Notes: generated from the letters alone by a model not told the origin. A stretch of DNA of 64,000 bases from Arthrobacter sp. TMP15 (GCF_039529835.1 NZ_CP154262.1:1860001-1924000); one strand, 5' to 3'; counted from the stretch's first letter, positions 42,354-50,455 are shown. Translations and numbers: made by a program.

Positions 42354-42386
42354 TCTGTCCACAGAGGGTTCCGCTTGCGGGGGCAC
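42354..42386 (+). repeat. Cassette site 32
   Basis: TCTGTCCACAGAGG-GTTCC-GCTTGCGGGGGCAC; core GTT at 42368-42370. Confidence 0.82.
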
Positions 42387-42609
42387 AACCAAGAGCGCAT
42401 CGTCCCCGTGCAACTCTCACCTGATCGGAGCTCACTCAGATCCGACCGGGTACCTATCTCCCTTGTCGCGAACCCCAGGCTGTGCGACAGCTGACGTCCC
42501 CAGGCCGCTACGCCGAGGTGATTCACGAAGGAGCACCCAGAGTAGCGTCTGTCGAATCGCCGAATGGGGGGACGTAATGTCCGTGTTGCATCTGCAACAG
42601 TTTTGAGAC

Positions 42610-42640
42610 ATTATCTAGATATATTCTATATCTAGATAAT
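42610..42640. promoter_or_regulatory. 31-bp perfect palindrome, putative PadR operator
   Basis: ATTATCTAGATATA-TTC-TATATCTAGATAAT, perfect in all 14 pairs, ending nine bases before the ATG at 42650. Its place before a two-gene operon that encodes a PadR protein makes it the likely autoregulatory site. Binding would block the start region of a short or leaderless mRNA. Confidence 0.75.
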
Positions 42641-42649
42641 GGGGTTCGC

Positions 42650-43654
42650 ATGAATTTGATCGACGAATGGCCCGAGCGCGACCGCCCATGGGCGAGCCGG
42701 TACATGATTGTAGTGTCGCGGCCCGAAGTGCCATCAGCGGCCATCGATGCCCGAGCACGCGAGTTGATCTCCGCTTTGCGTGAGGCGGATGCCCCCGCCG
42801 ATGTGCTCTTCGGCGACCCAGACGAGATCGCCGAAGAGGATGTCCGCGTCCTCGGCACCAACGAAGAGGCCGTCTCAGCTTCGGAGGGTGGCGGCCCTCG
42901 TCAGGGGCTGAACTTTATCGGCACCGCGCTCACGTTTTTAGGAGTCTCCAGCGCGCTAGTCATGCTGACCCGCGGTGTCTGGCAAATCGATGTCGAGCTC
43001 GGCCCATTGTGCATCGTGCTCGGCATTCTAGGAGCGTCGATAGCGGCAAATCTCGCGTGGACGCGCTTCGTCGCAGGTAGCACTGGATGGACTCTTGTGG
43101 CCGGCGCTGGAGGTCTCACTTACATGGCCGGGTGCATCTGGCTCGCGGCGGCCGTAGGGCCTGGCTATTTGCTGATTGCAAGGGTCCCGCTCTGGGCGCT
43201 GATGATCGGGATGGCTTTGCCCGGCGTTCTTGTTCTACTCGTCGCCCGTTTGGTTCCTCGGCGCCCCCTTCGATCCGCGTGGGCAGACGACGAGTGGCTC
43301 AGGCGCTTTCGCGGCTCGATGCGCAGCCAGGGAGTATACGGGGATGTCGCTCGGGAGCACGAGCACAGCGTGCGGGCTGGGATCGATGAGGGCGAAGGTG
43401 GCTACTATGTCGAGTTCGGTCACCCTGTCGTGTTCGCGCGATCATTGGCCGTGGACGATAACCGCGCCGCCATTCGCCGGTGGCGATGGAGCAGCTCTTT
43501 CCAGGTGGCGGTACCTCTGCTGATGTGCGTCCTGATTGCGTTCAGCGAGTCATTTGGCGCTTGGCGATCAACCGCAATGCTCTTCCTCTTTGTGAGCGGC
43601 ATAGTCGCCGCCTACACGAGCTGGCGCCATCGCCCGGCGGAGCAGAAAAGATGA
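42650..43654 (+). CDS. Multi-span membrane protein co-transcribed with PadR
   Basis: 334 residues. The N-terminal 85 residues are soluble and acidic (ELISALREADAPADVLFGDPDEIAEEDV), followed by four spans at about 88-180, a soluble middle (DDEWLRRFRGSMRSQG...) and two C-terminal spans (about 285-325). The plan, and coupling to PadR by an ATGA overlap (43651-43654), resemble PadR-controlled membrane proteins of unknown function (DUF1700-like position). Function unknown. Confidence 0.72.
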   Translation: MNLIDEWPERDRPWASRYMIVVSRPEVPSAAIDARARELISALREADAPADVLFGDPDEIAEEDVRVLGTNEEAVSASEGGGPRQGLNFIGTALTFLGVSSALVMLTRGVWQIDVELGPLCIVLGILGASIAANLAWTRFVAGSTGWTLVAGAGGLTYMAGCIWLAAAVGPGYLLIARVPLWALMIGMALPGVLVLLVARLVPRRPLRSAWADDEWLRRFRGSMRSQGVYGDVAREHEHSVRAGIDEGEGGYYVEFGHPVVFARSLAVDDNRAAIRRWRWSSSFQVAVPLLMCVLIAFSESFGAWRSTAMLFLFVSGIVAAYTSWRHRPAEQKR

Positions 43655-43965
43655 GTCTCGCAGCCTGGCAGCGGGCATCCCTACCGATGCTGATCCTCAG
43701 CGTGCTGGAAAGTCAGCCCCGACACGGATACGGCGTCTCGCAAGCGCTTGTCGAGGTTGGCCTCCAGCCCATCAAAGGAGCTCAGTTGTATCCGACACTC
43801 GTGAAGCTTGAAGCAGACGGAGCAATCTCCGCGACTTGGGAGCCGGCAGCATCAGGTCCTGCACGCAAGGTCTATTCCATCTCCGGTCAAGGTCGCGAGC
43901 AACTCGCGACCTTGAGGCTGGAGTGGGAGAGGTTTAGCAAAGCAGCCCGAGCGCTCGGCGTATAA
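43651..43965 (+). CDS. PadR family transcriptional regulator
   Basis: 104 residues from ATG 43651 (MSLAAWQRASLPMLILSVLES). The PadR winged helix is complete: RHGYGVSQALVEVGLQPIKGAQLYPTLVKLEADGAISATW. It lacks the long C-terminal helices, as in short PadR proteins of subfamily 1. It shares the operon with the membrane protein and probably binds the palindrome at 42610-42640. No gene is seen in 43966-44149. Confidence 0.9.
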   Translation: MSLAAWQRASLPMLILSVLESQPRHGYGVSQALVEVGLQPIKGAQLYPTLVKLEADGAISATWEPAASGPARKVYSISGQGREQLATLRLEWERFSKAARALGV

Positions 43966-44149
43966 ACGCGGCGATCACGTCGAGTCCGAAGGAGAAGCAA
44001 AAGGAAGCAGCGCTAGTGACTGGTTGGAACGGAGTGGCGAACCCGCACGTCGCGCATCTCCGTATGCGCCAGCGGGTATCGCGCTTAGCTCACTAGAGAT
44101 GTCAGTTGTCTTTGTCGCGAAACCCGGTCCGCGCACCGGTTGAGTCATT

Positions 44150-44181
44150 TCAGGGCCGTTGGAGGTTCCCCTAGGAACAGA
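44150..44181 (+). repeat. Cassette site 33
   Basis: GGGCCGTTGGAG-GTTCC-CCTAGGAACAGAG; core GTT at 44165-44167. To the right the DNA is homologous to that after site 2; to the left it is not. Confidence 0.8.
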
Positions 44182-44312
44182 GTCGTCTGTGCTGGCACCT
44201 TGTGAAATTATCAGCAGAGCATTTCTGACAAATCAGACCAGTGGCCACCACTCCTGATATCTATGGACTCGACGCCTGAACATGAAACACCCCGCCCAGC
44301 TATGATGTCAGG

Positions 44313-44933
44313 ATGGGCGAGGAGATCACGGGTCAGGCAAGGTCAGGATGGGCCACTCAGGCACGCGATTTCATCCCTGCAACGCATCGCGGACTACCGA
44401 TGCTGCGCCTTTACCTCCCATTCCGAGACCCCGCTCTCGAGTACGGGAAAGACATTGTGCGGTGGTCCCAGCACGTCGCGGTAGAAGATCATTCTGCCTC
44501 GCTAGATTGGTTTGAAGCGACCACAGGCATCGTCGAAGAACACCCGTCGGTTCGTGACCTCGTCTCCTGTATGGGCGAGTTGGATGAACAAACCGCAAAC
44601 GCCCTTCGTGATGTGATTGGCGTTGTCTGGCTCCAATGTCTCCGTTGGATGGGCTACGCCGAAGCACCGCATACCAGCTCGCCAAGGCGAGTGTTCGGGG
44701 AGGAATACTTCGAGGCAAACCTCTGTCCAGACGACGTGCGGGCCGGACGAAGGGTCCCGGAGTTCGCGTGGGATGCCGAACGGCGTCTCGCATGGGGTGC
44801 TCGGCTCTACCCAGACTCGTTGATCGTGGCCGCAGAGCTACCCATCTTTCGGCAACTAATCAACGATCCCCGAATTGACACTGCGTCGGTGAGAGCTGAT
44901 CGAGACGAGCTGCCACCAAGCGCGGGCGATTGA
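44313..44933 (+). CDS. Unrecognised conserved protein, copy 2 of a duplicated cassette gene
   Basis: 206 residues, the paralogue of the protein at 4769 and of the same length, with the same LYLPFRDPALEYGKDIVRWSQ and PIFRQLINDPR blocks. Differences are scattered and conservative (EEHPSVRDLVSCMGELDEQ versus EEKPSIRGLVSCMGELDEE). The reading frame and both cassette ends are conserved, which suggests a functional gene. No domain recognised. Confidence 0.75.
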   Translation: MGEEITGQARSGWATQARDFIPATHRGLPMLRLYLPFRDPALEYGKDIVRWSQHVAVEDHSASLDWFEATTGIVEEHPSVRDLVSCMGELDEQTANALRDVIGVVWLQCLRWMGYAEAPHTSSPRRVFGEEYFEANLCPDDVRAGRRVPEFAWDAERRLAWGARLYPDSLIVAAELPIFRQLINDPRIDTASVRADRDELPPSAGD

Positions 44934-44950
44934 CGGGTCCACTGGATGTC

Positions 44951-44983
44951 CCTGTCCCGCAGGAGGTTCGGCTTGCGGACGGC
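44951..44983 (+). repeat. Cassette site 34
   Basis: CCTGTCCCGCAGGAG-GTTC-GGCTTGCGGACGG; core GTT at 44966-44968. Confidence 0.85.
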
Positions 44984-44991
44984 AGAAACGA

Positions 44992-45441
44992 CTATTCGGT
45001 TAGAACGAACTCTTCGAGCTGGTTTAGTGCCTTTGCGTGCCCGTTTCGACTGCCCTCGATCATCCCGTCACCGACGAACGAGGTGACTTGGCTCGTGAGC
45101 CGCACCTCGGTACCATCGCCGTTAACGGCGAAACTCCATGTGACCACGCCCGCGCTGAGCGGCTCCTCAGAGGTCGCCACAGTCTCGGTATAGACAACAA
45201 GCGATTGCGGCACGATGAGCGAGTAGTCAACGATGTTGATGAAATCGAGCGATTCGAGCGGGCCACAACGGTATCGGTCTCGACCACCAACTTCGAACGC
45301 TGCTTGTTCGTAGACCATTGCTTCGCCCGCCGGAACGCTCCACTGTGCTTGCTGATTCGAATCAGCGAATGCTTCCCAAACCCTCGATAAATCGGCATCA
45401 AGTGTTTTCGTGAACTTCAGGGTTTCGTGAACGATAGACAT
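44992..45441 (-). CDS. SRPBCC/AHSA1-like protein
   Basis: 149 residues from ATG 45441 (MSIVHETLKFTKTLDADLSRV; GGAG upstream). The AHSA1 signature WEAFADSNQQAQWSVP is at about residues 22-37, with AAFEVGGRDRYRCG and TSQVTSFVGDG following. These proteins bind hydrophobic ligands; many sit beside ArsR regulators, but none is present here. It runs against the site orientation. Confidence 0.82.
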   Translation of the reverse strand: MSIVHETLKFTKTLDADLSRVWEAFADSNQQAQWSVPAGEAMVYEQAAFEVGGRDRYRCGPLESLDFINIVDYSLIVPQSLVVYTETVATSEEPLSAGVVTWSFAVNGDGTEVRLTSQVTSFVGDGMIEGSRNGHAKALNQLEEFVLTE

Positions 45442-45620
45442 TCCAGCTCCTCTGCGATTATGTATCCCATGATGCCATTGGCGACCGTCCTGCGGCACGG
45501 TTTGGTATCCAATCCAAGGCAAATTGTCCCTATCCTCACTGGCAAAGCCAGCCTGACCCGTTCCGTAAACTTTGGACCGGATATCGACTCGGAGCGTCAG
45601 AGGATGAATTTGGCTGACTT

Positions 45621-45652
45621 ATCGTTCCGGAGAATGTTCCCCAGCGGAACGG
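45621..45652 (+). repeat. Cassette site 35
   Basis: CGTTCCGGAGAAT-GTTCC-CCAGCGGAACGG; core GTT at 45636-45638. The outer arms CGTTCCG/CGGAACG are a perfect pair. Confidence 0.85.
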
Positions 45653-45686
45653 CCTATGCAGACCCTAGGGCTCTTACTATTGGTGT

Positions 45687-46127
45687 ATGCCCAATTCACT
45701 TCCTGCTTCTGCGCTCCCCTTGTCAGAGATCGAGCAGTCTCTCATCGGCCTGGCACGCGAGACAATCAATGCAACCACTGATGCCGGACCTGGGGACGAA
45801 GGTGTGCACACAATGGGCGCTGCAGTTCGAGCAAAAGACGGACGGATCTTTTCAGGCGTGAATCTGTTCCACTTCACAGGCGGTCCCTGCGCTGAGCTCG
45901 TCGCGCTCGGAGCAGCGCGCGCCGCAGGTGCGGCTGAATTAACTCACATTGTGGCCGTTGGAAATCATGACCGAGGCGTGAAAAGTCCTTGCGGGCGGGA
46001 TCGGCAGATTCTTGTTGATTACTACCCAGGAATCCGCGTAATCCTCGATACTCCACATGGACTTGTGAGCGTTATTGCCAGCGACCTCTTGCCGTTCAGC
46101 TACGACTACCTTGCCGAGCAAGCCTGA
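45687..46127 (+). CDS. Cytidine/blasticidin deaminase-like protein with altered zinc site
   Basis: 146 residues of the cytidine deaminase superfamily. The first zinc motif GGPCAELVALGAA (C-A-E, catalytic Glu) is intact. The second reads SPCGRDRQILVD where PCGxCRQ is expected, so one Cys ligand is an Asp. The rest (INATTDAG..., GVNLFHF) fits the CDA/blasticidin-S deaminase group. Zinc binding through Cys-Cys-Asp, or a changed activity, is possible. A blasticidin-type resistance role is inference. Confidence 0.8.
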   Translation: MPNSLPASALPLSEIEQSLIGLARETINATTDAGPGDEGVHTMGAAVRAKDGRIFSGVNLFHFTGGPCAELVALGAARAAGAAELTHIVAVGNHDRGVKSPCGRDRQILVDYYPGIRVILDTPHGLVSVIASDLLPFSYDYLAEQA

Positions 46128-46133
46128 ATTAGG

Positions 46134-46164
46134 ACGTCCTGTAAATGGGTTCCCTTACGGCGCC
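46134..46164 (+). repeat. Cassette site 36
   Basis: ACGTCCTGTAAATG-GGTTCC-CTTACGGCGCC; core GTT at 46149-46151. Confidence 0.8.
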
Positions 46165-46215
46165 GTCCCCACGATATGCACTGCCTTGTCCTTTGTCGGC
46201 AGATAGGTTGGGATC

Positions 46216-46650
46216 ATGCACAGTGTTTGGGATGCTGACGATTCGGGTGTGATGCGGTTGCCGTCCGGCCGATTACTGCGCGGCCGCGGCCTTCATCAAC
46301 CAATCCCCAGTGGAGCTACGCCCGACTTCGCGGTCTACCTTCTGGGCAAGAGACCTTCCCCGTCCAAATGGGAAGCACGATGGGTGCTGTGGCCCGACTT
46401 ACGGCTGCCCAAGGACCGCGACGACGCGCGGGACGCGCTGCGTGAAGCCTGGCTTCGTTCCGAGAGAGAACGAGTCGAGATCGTTTGCGATGGCGGCCAT
46501 GGGCGCACGGGCACCGCGCTGGCGTGTATCGCCGTGCTCGACGGCGTGCCCGCCGACAAGGCAGTGAAGTTTGTTCGCGAGCAATACAACTCACGCGCAG
46601 TCGAGACACCGTGGCAACGCCGGTATGTCGCGCACTTCACCGCGGACTGA
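46216..46650 (+). CDS. Protein-tyrosine/dual-specificity phosphatase-like protein
   Basis: 144 residues. The P-loop VEIVCDGGHGRTGTALACIAVLDG (about residues 91-114) gives the Cx5R signature of the PTP superfamily with following T/S. An upstream WPDLRLPKDRDDARDAL block may hold the general-acid Asp. It is in site orientation and alone in its cassette. Substrate unknown. Confidence 0.8.
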   Translation: MHSVWDADDSGVMRLPSGRLLRGRGLHQPIPSGATPDFAVYLLGKRPSPSKWEARWVLWPDLRLPKDRDDARDALREAWLRSERERVEIVCDGGHGRTGTALACIAVLDGVPADKAVKFVREQYNSRAVETPWQRRYVAHFTAD

Positions 46651-46682
46651 CCCACTCGCCTGACGACCCACCTCAAGAGTTC

Positions 46683-46712
46683 AGTCGCACAAGCGGTTCC
46701 CGAACTGGCAAT
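46683..46712 (+). repeat. Cassette site 37
   Basis: AGTCGCACAAGCG-GTTCC-CGAACTGGCAATG; core GTT at 46696-46698. Confidence 0.68.
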
Positions 46713-46731
46713 GAAGCCGTATTTGCAGAGC

Positions 46732-47016
46732 TTATGAGACTGAACTTGTGGGTTTAGCGCGGTTGAACCGGATTACTGCCTGATCAGCCAGAATCGATAA
46801 GAGCATCCCAGAGCCGACAACAAGAAATGCCGCAAGCAGTCCGAGCATGGCACCAAACGTGCTTGAGCTACGTACGTTTTCGAAAGTCGCCGGGGACACC
46901 TCGGCTGTGAAATTGACCCAGAGTGCTGACCAAATGATCCACCCAACACCCATGCCCAAGCATCCTGCCACGAACCTGATCGAGCCCCGGATCGCCAACG
47001 CACTCATTTTTCGCAT
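46732..47016 (-). CDS. Small two-span membrane protein
   Basis: 94 residues with hydrophobic helices at about 13-33 and 54-76, separated by the polar loop TAEVSPATFENVRSSSTF. No family recognised. It is encoded against the site orientation in a 394-bp cassette, one of the smallest with a gene. Confidence 0.6.
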   Translation of the reverse strand: MRKMSALAIRGSIRFVAGCLGMGVGWIIWSALWVNFTAEVSPATFENVRSSSTFGAMLGLLAAFLVVGSGMLLSILADQAVIRFNRAKPTSSVS

Positions 47017-47075
47017 TTACCTCCTCCTCTGTTGGTTCAAAGAGTACCCGGCTTACCGAAGTATGAATGCAATCC

Positions 47076-47107
47076 CCGTCCCATATACCGTTCCGCATCC
47101 GGGCACG
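47076..47107 (+). repeat. Cassette site 38
   Basis: CGTCCCATATACC-GTTCC-GCATCCGGGCACGG; core GTT at 47090-47092. Confidence 0.82.
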
Positions 47108-47156
47108 GCAGAAATGTTGACTACTACTGAAATTCGTCACCGAGCAGGTCTGCCAG

Positions 47157-47549
47157 TTACGCCCAGCTGCGCGTGACTAATACCAGAAGGTACCCGTCAA
47201 CGTCGGTGAAAGTCATGCCATGCTGGTCCCAATAAGGATTCCGTGCGGCAACTCGAACGCCCCCGGCATGCTCGATCCTCGAAATGGCATCTTCATCAAT
47301 AGTGCCACCAAGATAAATCACAAAGAGATCTTCAGCGCTGGGCGTAGGTTGCAGGGTATCGTCTTGGACGATTTCCAAGTGCCAAGTCGCATCTGGCCAG
47401 CCAATAAAAGCAAGCTTGTGTCCCGAAACCTCGTCTTCCTGACGTCCCTGGAGAGGCAACCCAACTCCGTCGACCCAAAATCGAATGGCTGCTTCAATGT
47501 CGCGTGTAGGACGTGCGAAACGAATATGGTGTTGCGGTTCAGGTTTCAT
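47157..47549 (-). CDS. VOC superfamily (glyoxalase-like) protein
   Basis: 130 residues from ATG 47549 (MKPEPQHHIRFARPTRDIEAA; a TTG lies three codons upstream). VOC elements: HHIRFARPTRDIEAAIRFWVDGVGL, WHLEIVQDD with a metal-ligand Glu candidate, and C-terminal WDQHGMTFTDVDGYLLVLV. Drug binding or lyase activity is possible. It runs against the site orientation. Confidence 0.85.
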   Translation of the reverse strand: MKPEPQHHIRFARPTRDIEAAIRFWVDGVGLPLQGRQEDEVSGHKLAFIGWPDATWHLEIVQDDTLQPTPSAEDLFVIYLGGTIDEDAISRIEHAGGVRVAARNPYWDQHGMTFTDVDGYLLVLVTRSWA

Positions 47550-47576
47550 AAGCAGCAATCATAGGCAGCGCATCGT

Positions 47577-47607
47577 TATTCCCGCTATCCATTCCCCAGC
47601 GGACAGC
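47577..47607 (+). repeat. Cassette site 39 (CATTCC core)
   Basis: TTCCCGCTATCC-ATTCC-CCAGCGGACAGC; the first core base pair differs (CATT in place of GGTT). The left arm pairs with the start arm at site 38. Confidence 0.72.
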
Positions 47608-47790
47608 CCAACATACCTCGAGTCCACGGTTGCGACAGGCGCTCAGACTAGTTCTTGGCGGACCGGCTTGCGGGACGCTCCGGGCACCAGGTGGTTACCT
47701 AGGGGAGCCACACTTGCTTTGCCGTTGATCAGTGCATTGCGTGACGTCATGGCGACGGCCGGGGATTTTTACTGGGATAGCATTCAGCAC

Positions 47791-48696
47791 ATGGAGTCTT
47801 CCCCCGCGAATGCCGACCGTAAGACCGCGAACGAGCCTGGCCTGATCGCCCGGTATCCCCTTGCAAGTTTCTTCATCCTCGCCTTCGCAATTTCATGGAT
47901 CGCGTGGAGTCCGTGGTGGCTGGGGCAGGACGGTCTCGGATTGCTCCCGATACCTGGCTCCCTTCAGGTAATAGCACTGGTGAACCCGCTAGGCATCTTC
48001 GGCCCGGCCGCTGCCGCCCTTATCGTCATCCGAGCCACCGATGGCCATGCCGGAGTCCGTCGCTTCTGGGGAAACGTAACTAGCCTTCGGCTCGGTCTGC
48101 CGTGGTGGAGCGCGGCCCTGTTAGGCATCCCCGCAATCCTGTTAGCCGGAGTAATACTCCTGCCCGGAACGCTAGGTTCCTTCAGAACGGATGGCCTGAC
48201 CGCAGTCCTGATGATCTACCCTGTGCAACTCCTCGGCATCGTCTTCCTCGGCGGCGGTCTGGAGGAAATTGGCTGGCGCGGTTTCGCCCAGCCCAAGCTT
48301 CAAAAGAAAACGTCACCACTGGCGGCAGCACTGCTGATCGGTATCGTCTGGGCCGCATGGCATACGCCCCTGTTCCTGACTCAAACGTGGGATACACCCC
48401 GGAGCACTATTGCACAGGTTCTGCTGTACGTGGTCGTTGTCATTGGGCTTTCAGTGATCATGGCATGGGTGCGCAACGGCAGCGACAGCACCCTTGCTGC
48501 GGTCCTGGCCCATTCATCCGTCAATGGCTCCCTCGGCGTCTTGGTGGTCGCATTCCCCGGATCGCTCGTCGAAACCACGAACTGGTGGGGCCTTGGCATT
48601 ATCCTGGCTGCCGCAGTGGTTGGTGTACTGACAAGGGGCCGTCTCGGTATCGGCGAGGTTATCGAAGCCCCCACAACAATGGCGCGTCCCACATAG
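47791..48696 (+). CDS. CPBP (Abi/CAAX) intramembrane metalloprotease
   Basis: 301 residues from ATG 47791 (MESSPANADRKTANEPGLIAR). Eight or so spans. The Abi motifs are visible: EEIGWRGFAQPKL (EExxxR), VWAAWHTPLF (His) and AHSSVNGSLG (His-like third motif). CPBP proteases are linked to bacteriocin self-immunity and protein maturation; which applies here is unknown. In site orientation, ending about 20 bp before site 40. Confidence 0.88.
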   Translation: MESSPANADRKTANEPGLIARYPLASFFILAFAISWIAWSPWWLGQDGLGLLPIPGSLQVIALVNPLGIFGPAAAALIVIRATDGHAGVRRFWGNVTSLRLGLPWWSAALLGIPAILLAGVILLPGTLGSFRTDGLTAVLMIYPVQLLGIVFLGGGLEEIGWRGFAQPKLQKKTSPLAAALLIGIVWAAWHTPLFLTQTWDTPRSTIAQVLLYVVVVIGLSVIMAWVRNGSDSTLAAVLAHSSVNGSLGVLVVAFPGSLVETTNWWGLGIILAAAVVGVLTRGRLGIGEVIEAPTTMARPT

Positions 48697-48701
48697 TCCA
48701 C

Positions 48702-48733
48702 AGTGCCCGGTGAAGGTTCCCCAGCGGACAGCT
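48702..48733 (+). repeat. Cassette site 40
   Basis: AGTGCCCGGTGAAG-GTTCC-CCAGCGGACAGC; core GTT at 48716-48718. No gene in 48734-48962. Confidence 0.82.
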
Positions 48734-48962
48734 AATTAGATCTCACAGCTACTTCTGCCTCAGGTGATCTGGCCGACCTGTGATCGACCGGCATACGGGA
48801 CCGTTCGGTGATGTCTATAAGGGAGACCCCTTTCGGTGCGACTCGGTTTACCTGTGGCGGTTACCTGAAGCAAATGTCATGATGTTTATGAGGCGGGCCA
48901 CACCATTGAAGGTAGATCAGTGGATGGATTAGTGGGGGTCCGGTGATCGAGGGGAAGAAGAA

Positions 48963-49604
48963 ATGCGCTTCAGTAAGCCTTTGGCACGGAACCCGTGGCC
49001 ACATGACATGGCAATTACGGTCGAGGACCATCCGTTTCCCCTGAATCTTCTGTTGTTTGTCCGTCAGGCTTGGCAGCTCGAAGTCGATGCCGACATTCCC
49101 AAACTCCTGCCGCTGCCAGCGAGAGGTAATTCCAAGGCCCCAGACTCGGCCAGCCTCCCCGAGTGGGGCACCCGTTGGCAAACCGCTTGGGATAGGGCTT
49201 GGACCTGGTACCAGATTGCCGACTCCTCTCGGCCGGAATACCCGACACAGGAAAGCATGCGTCAGATGCAGGAAACCATGCGGCAAGTCATGCAGCCTGG
49301 GCAACCCCTCCACCCGAGCGTTCCGCCCTTGTGGACAGCTGACTACGATTGGGATGGCATCGACCAAGACGCGTTCAACGCCTGGGACCAAAGCCTGGCC
49401 CCGAAAATCCTGACGGACGTGGAACGCCAAAATCTGTCCAGCCTCATCCCGGCTTGGGAATCGGGGATGGACACCGTCATCGTGCTCCCTTATGCTGGCT
49501 ACTTCGCCCAGCGAATCAGCCGCCGACATCTCGCCGTATCGGCCTCCACCAGAAACAATCCTGAAAGCTACCGTCAGGCATTACAAACTGCTTGGGCCGG
49601 TTAA
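48963..49604 (+). CDS. Unrecognised soluble protein, 213 aa
   Basis: A Trp/Gln-rich protein starting MRFSKPLARNPWPHDMAITVEDHP, with WGTRWQTAWDRAWTWYQIAD in the middle and TVIVLPYAGYFAQRISRRHLAVSASTRNN near the C-terminus. Shine-Dalgarno GAGGGGAAGAAG precedes the start. The N-terminal half resembles uncharacterised actinobacterial proteins with no domain I can name. It is in site orientation. Confidence 0.7.
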   Translation: MRFSKPLARNPWPHDMAITVEDHPFPLNLLLFVRQAWQLEVDADIPKLLPLPARGNSKAPDSASLPEWGTRWQTAWDRAWTWYQIADSSRPEYPTQESMRQMQETMRQVMQPGQPLHPSVPPLWTADYDWDGIDQDAFNAWDQSLAPKILTDVERQNLSSLIPAWESGMDTVIVLPYAGYFAQRISRRHLAVSASTRNNPESYRQALQTAWAG

Positions 49605-49621
49605 GTAGTTCGGGACTTCAG

Positions 49622-49652
49622 GCGTCCGCGCAGCGTTCCTCATTGGGACGAG
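49622..49652 (+). repeat. Cassette site 41
   Basis: CGTCCGCGCAGC-GTTCC-TCATTGGGACGAG; core GTT at 49635-49637. The right side is the same as site 5, the left side is not. Confidence 0.85.
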
Positions 49653-49756
49653 AGTTAAGCCCACTGACCACTTCATCAGTACGCCCACATGCAAGTCGAC
49701 GCCATTGATGAGCGAACCGCTTTCGATGCAGCTGCCGGATCTGACAGAGTGAGTCC

Positions 49757-49918
49757 ATGGATATCACTTTGTTGCTCGTCGTTCTGATTCTCATCGTGAT
49801 GTTTGCAAGCATCAGCATTGTTGGTGCGTTGCATCGGATTCGCAACGCGAGTGAAAAAGCACTCGCCATTCTGGAAAGTCAGACCGCTCGGCAGAATACG
49901 GACAACTCGTCCCAGTAG
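49757..49918 (+). CDS. Small single-span membrane protein, 53 aa, copy 2
   Basis: MDITLLLVVLILIVMFASIS..., differing from the 8362 copy at only a few residues (N3I, L15M, last residue R to Q). The TAG stop lies in the left arm of site 42. The whole 286-bp cassette is nearly identical to that at 8241-8526. Confidence 0.7.
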   Translation: MDITLLLVVLILIVMFASISIVGALHRIRNASEKALAILESQTARQNTDNSSQ

Positions 49919-49938
49919 CGGTTCGGCTTGCGGGTGTG
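49907..49938 (+). repeat. Cassette site 42
   Basis: TCGTCCCAGTAGCG-GTTC-GGCTTGCGGGTG; core GTT at 49921-49923. It contains the stop of the 53-aa gene. Confidence 0.82.
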
Positions 49939-50077
49939 GAATCCCGGTGCTGACGACTTCTGACGGCGATGTGTAGCCGGTTTAAAGAAAATGACAGTAG
50001 CGGTAAGGTGTTAGGCATTCGCTAGTCTGCATTTCGGCTGGCAACCACATCGGTCACATCGGTCTTTTGGGGGAAAT

Positions 50078-50338
50078 ATGTTGACGACGTTCATGCGATC
50101 CGTAAGTGCAGATCCCGCCATTCCTGCAGCCTGGATGGTGTTTCAGTTCGTAGTATCACTGGTGCTGGTCGTGTTGTTGGTCGCATCTTTGGTAAGCATC
50201 GTGCGGACTAAGAATCAGCCGCCAGCCCGAATCATCTTATGGGTACTGATTATTTTTCTCCTGCCGTTCATTGGTCCTATCTTCTGGTTTATCGGCAGAC
50301 GAAAGGCGCCAGAGTCTATCCACTCACTGCCATCCTGA
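50078..50338 (+). CDS. PLDc_N-domain small membrane protein
   Basis: 86 residues. Two hydrophobic helices (about 20-41 and 52-71) with the PLDc_N/phospholipase-D N-terminal pattern RIILWVLIIFLLPFIGPIFWFIGRRK. Such stand-alone domains are common in Gram-positives and unassigned. In site orientation. Confidence 0.82.
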   Translation: MLTTFMRSVSADPAIPAAWMVFQFVVSLVLVVLLVASLVSIVRTKNQPPARIILWVLIIFLLPFIGPIFWFIGRRKAPESIHSLPS

Positions 50339-50405
50339 ATCTAGACAAGGCACGGCCTCCACGACCCATGTCGCAAATTCGCTATCGACGACACCCTCGT
50401 GCTCC

Positions 50406-50437
50406 TGCATCCGGTGAAGGTTCCGCCTACGGGCGGC
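50406..50437 (+). repeat. Cassette site 43
   Basis: TGCATCCGGTGAAG-GTTCC-GCCTACGGGCGGC; core GTT at 50420-50422. Confidence 0.8.
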
Positions 50438-50455
50438 GTCGCGCGGAATTGCTTT

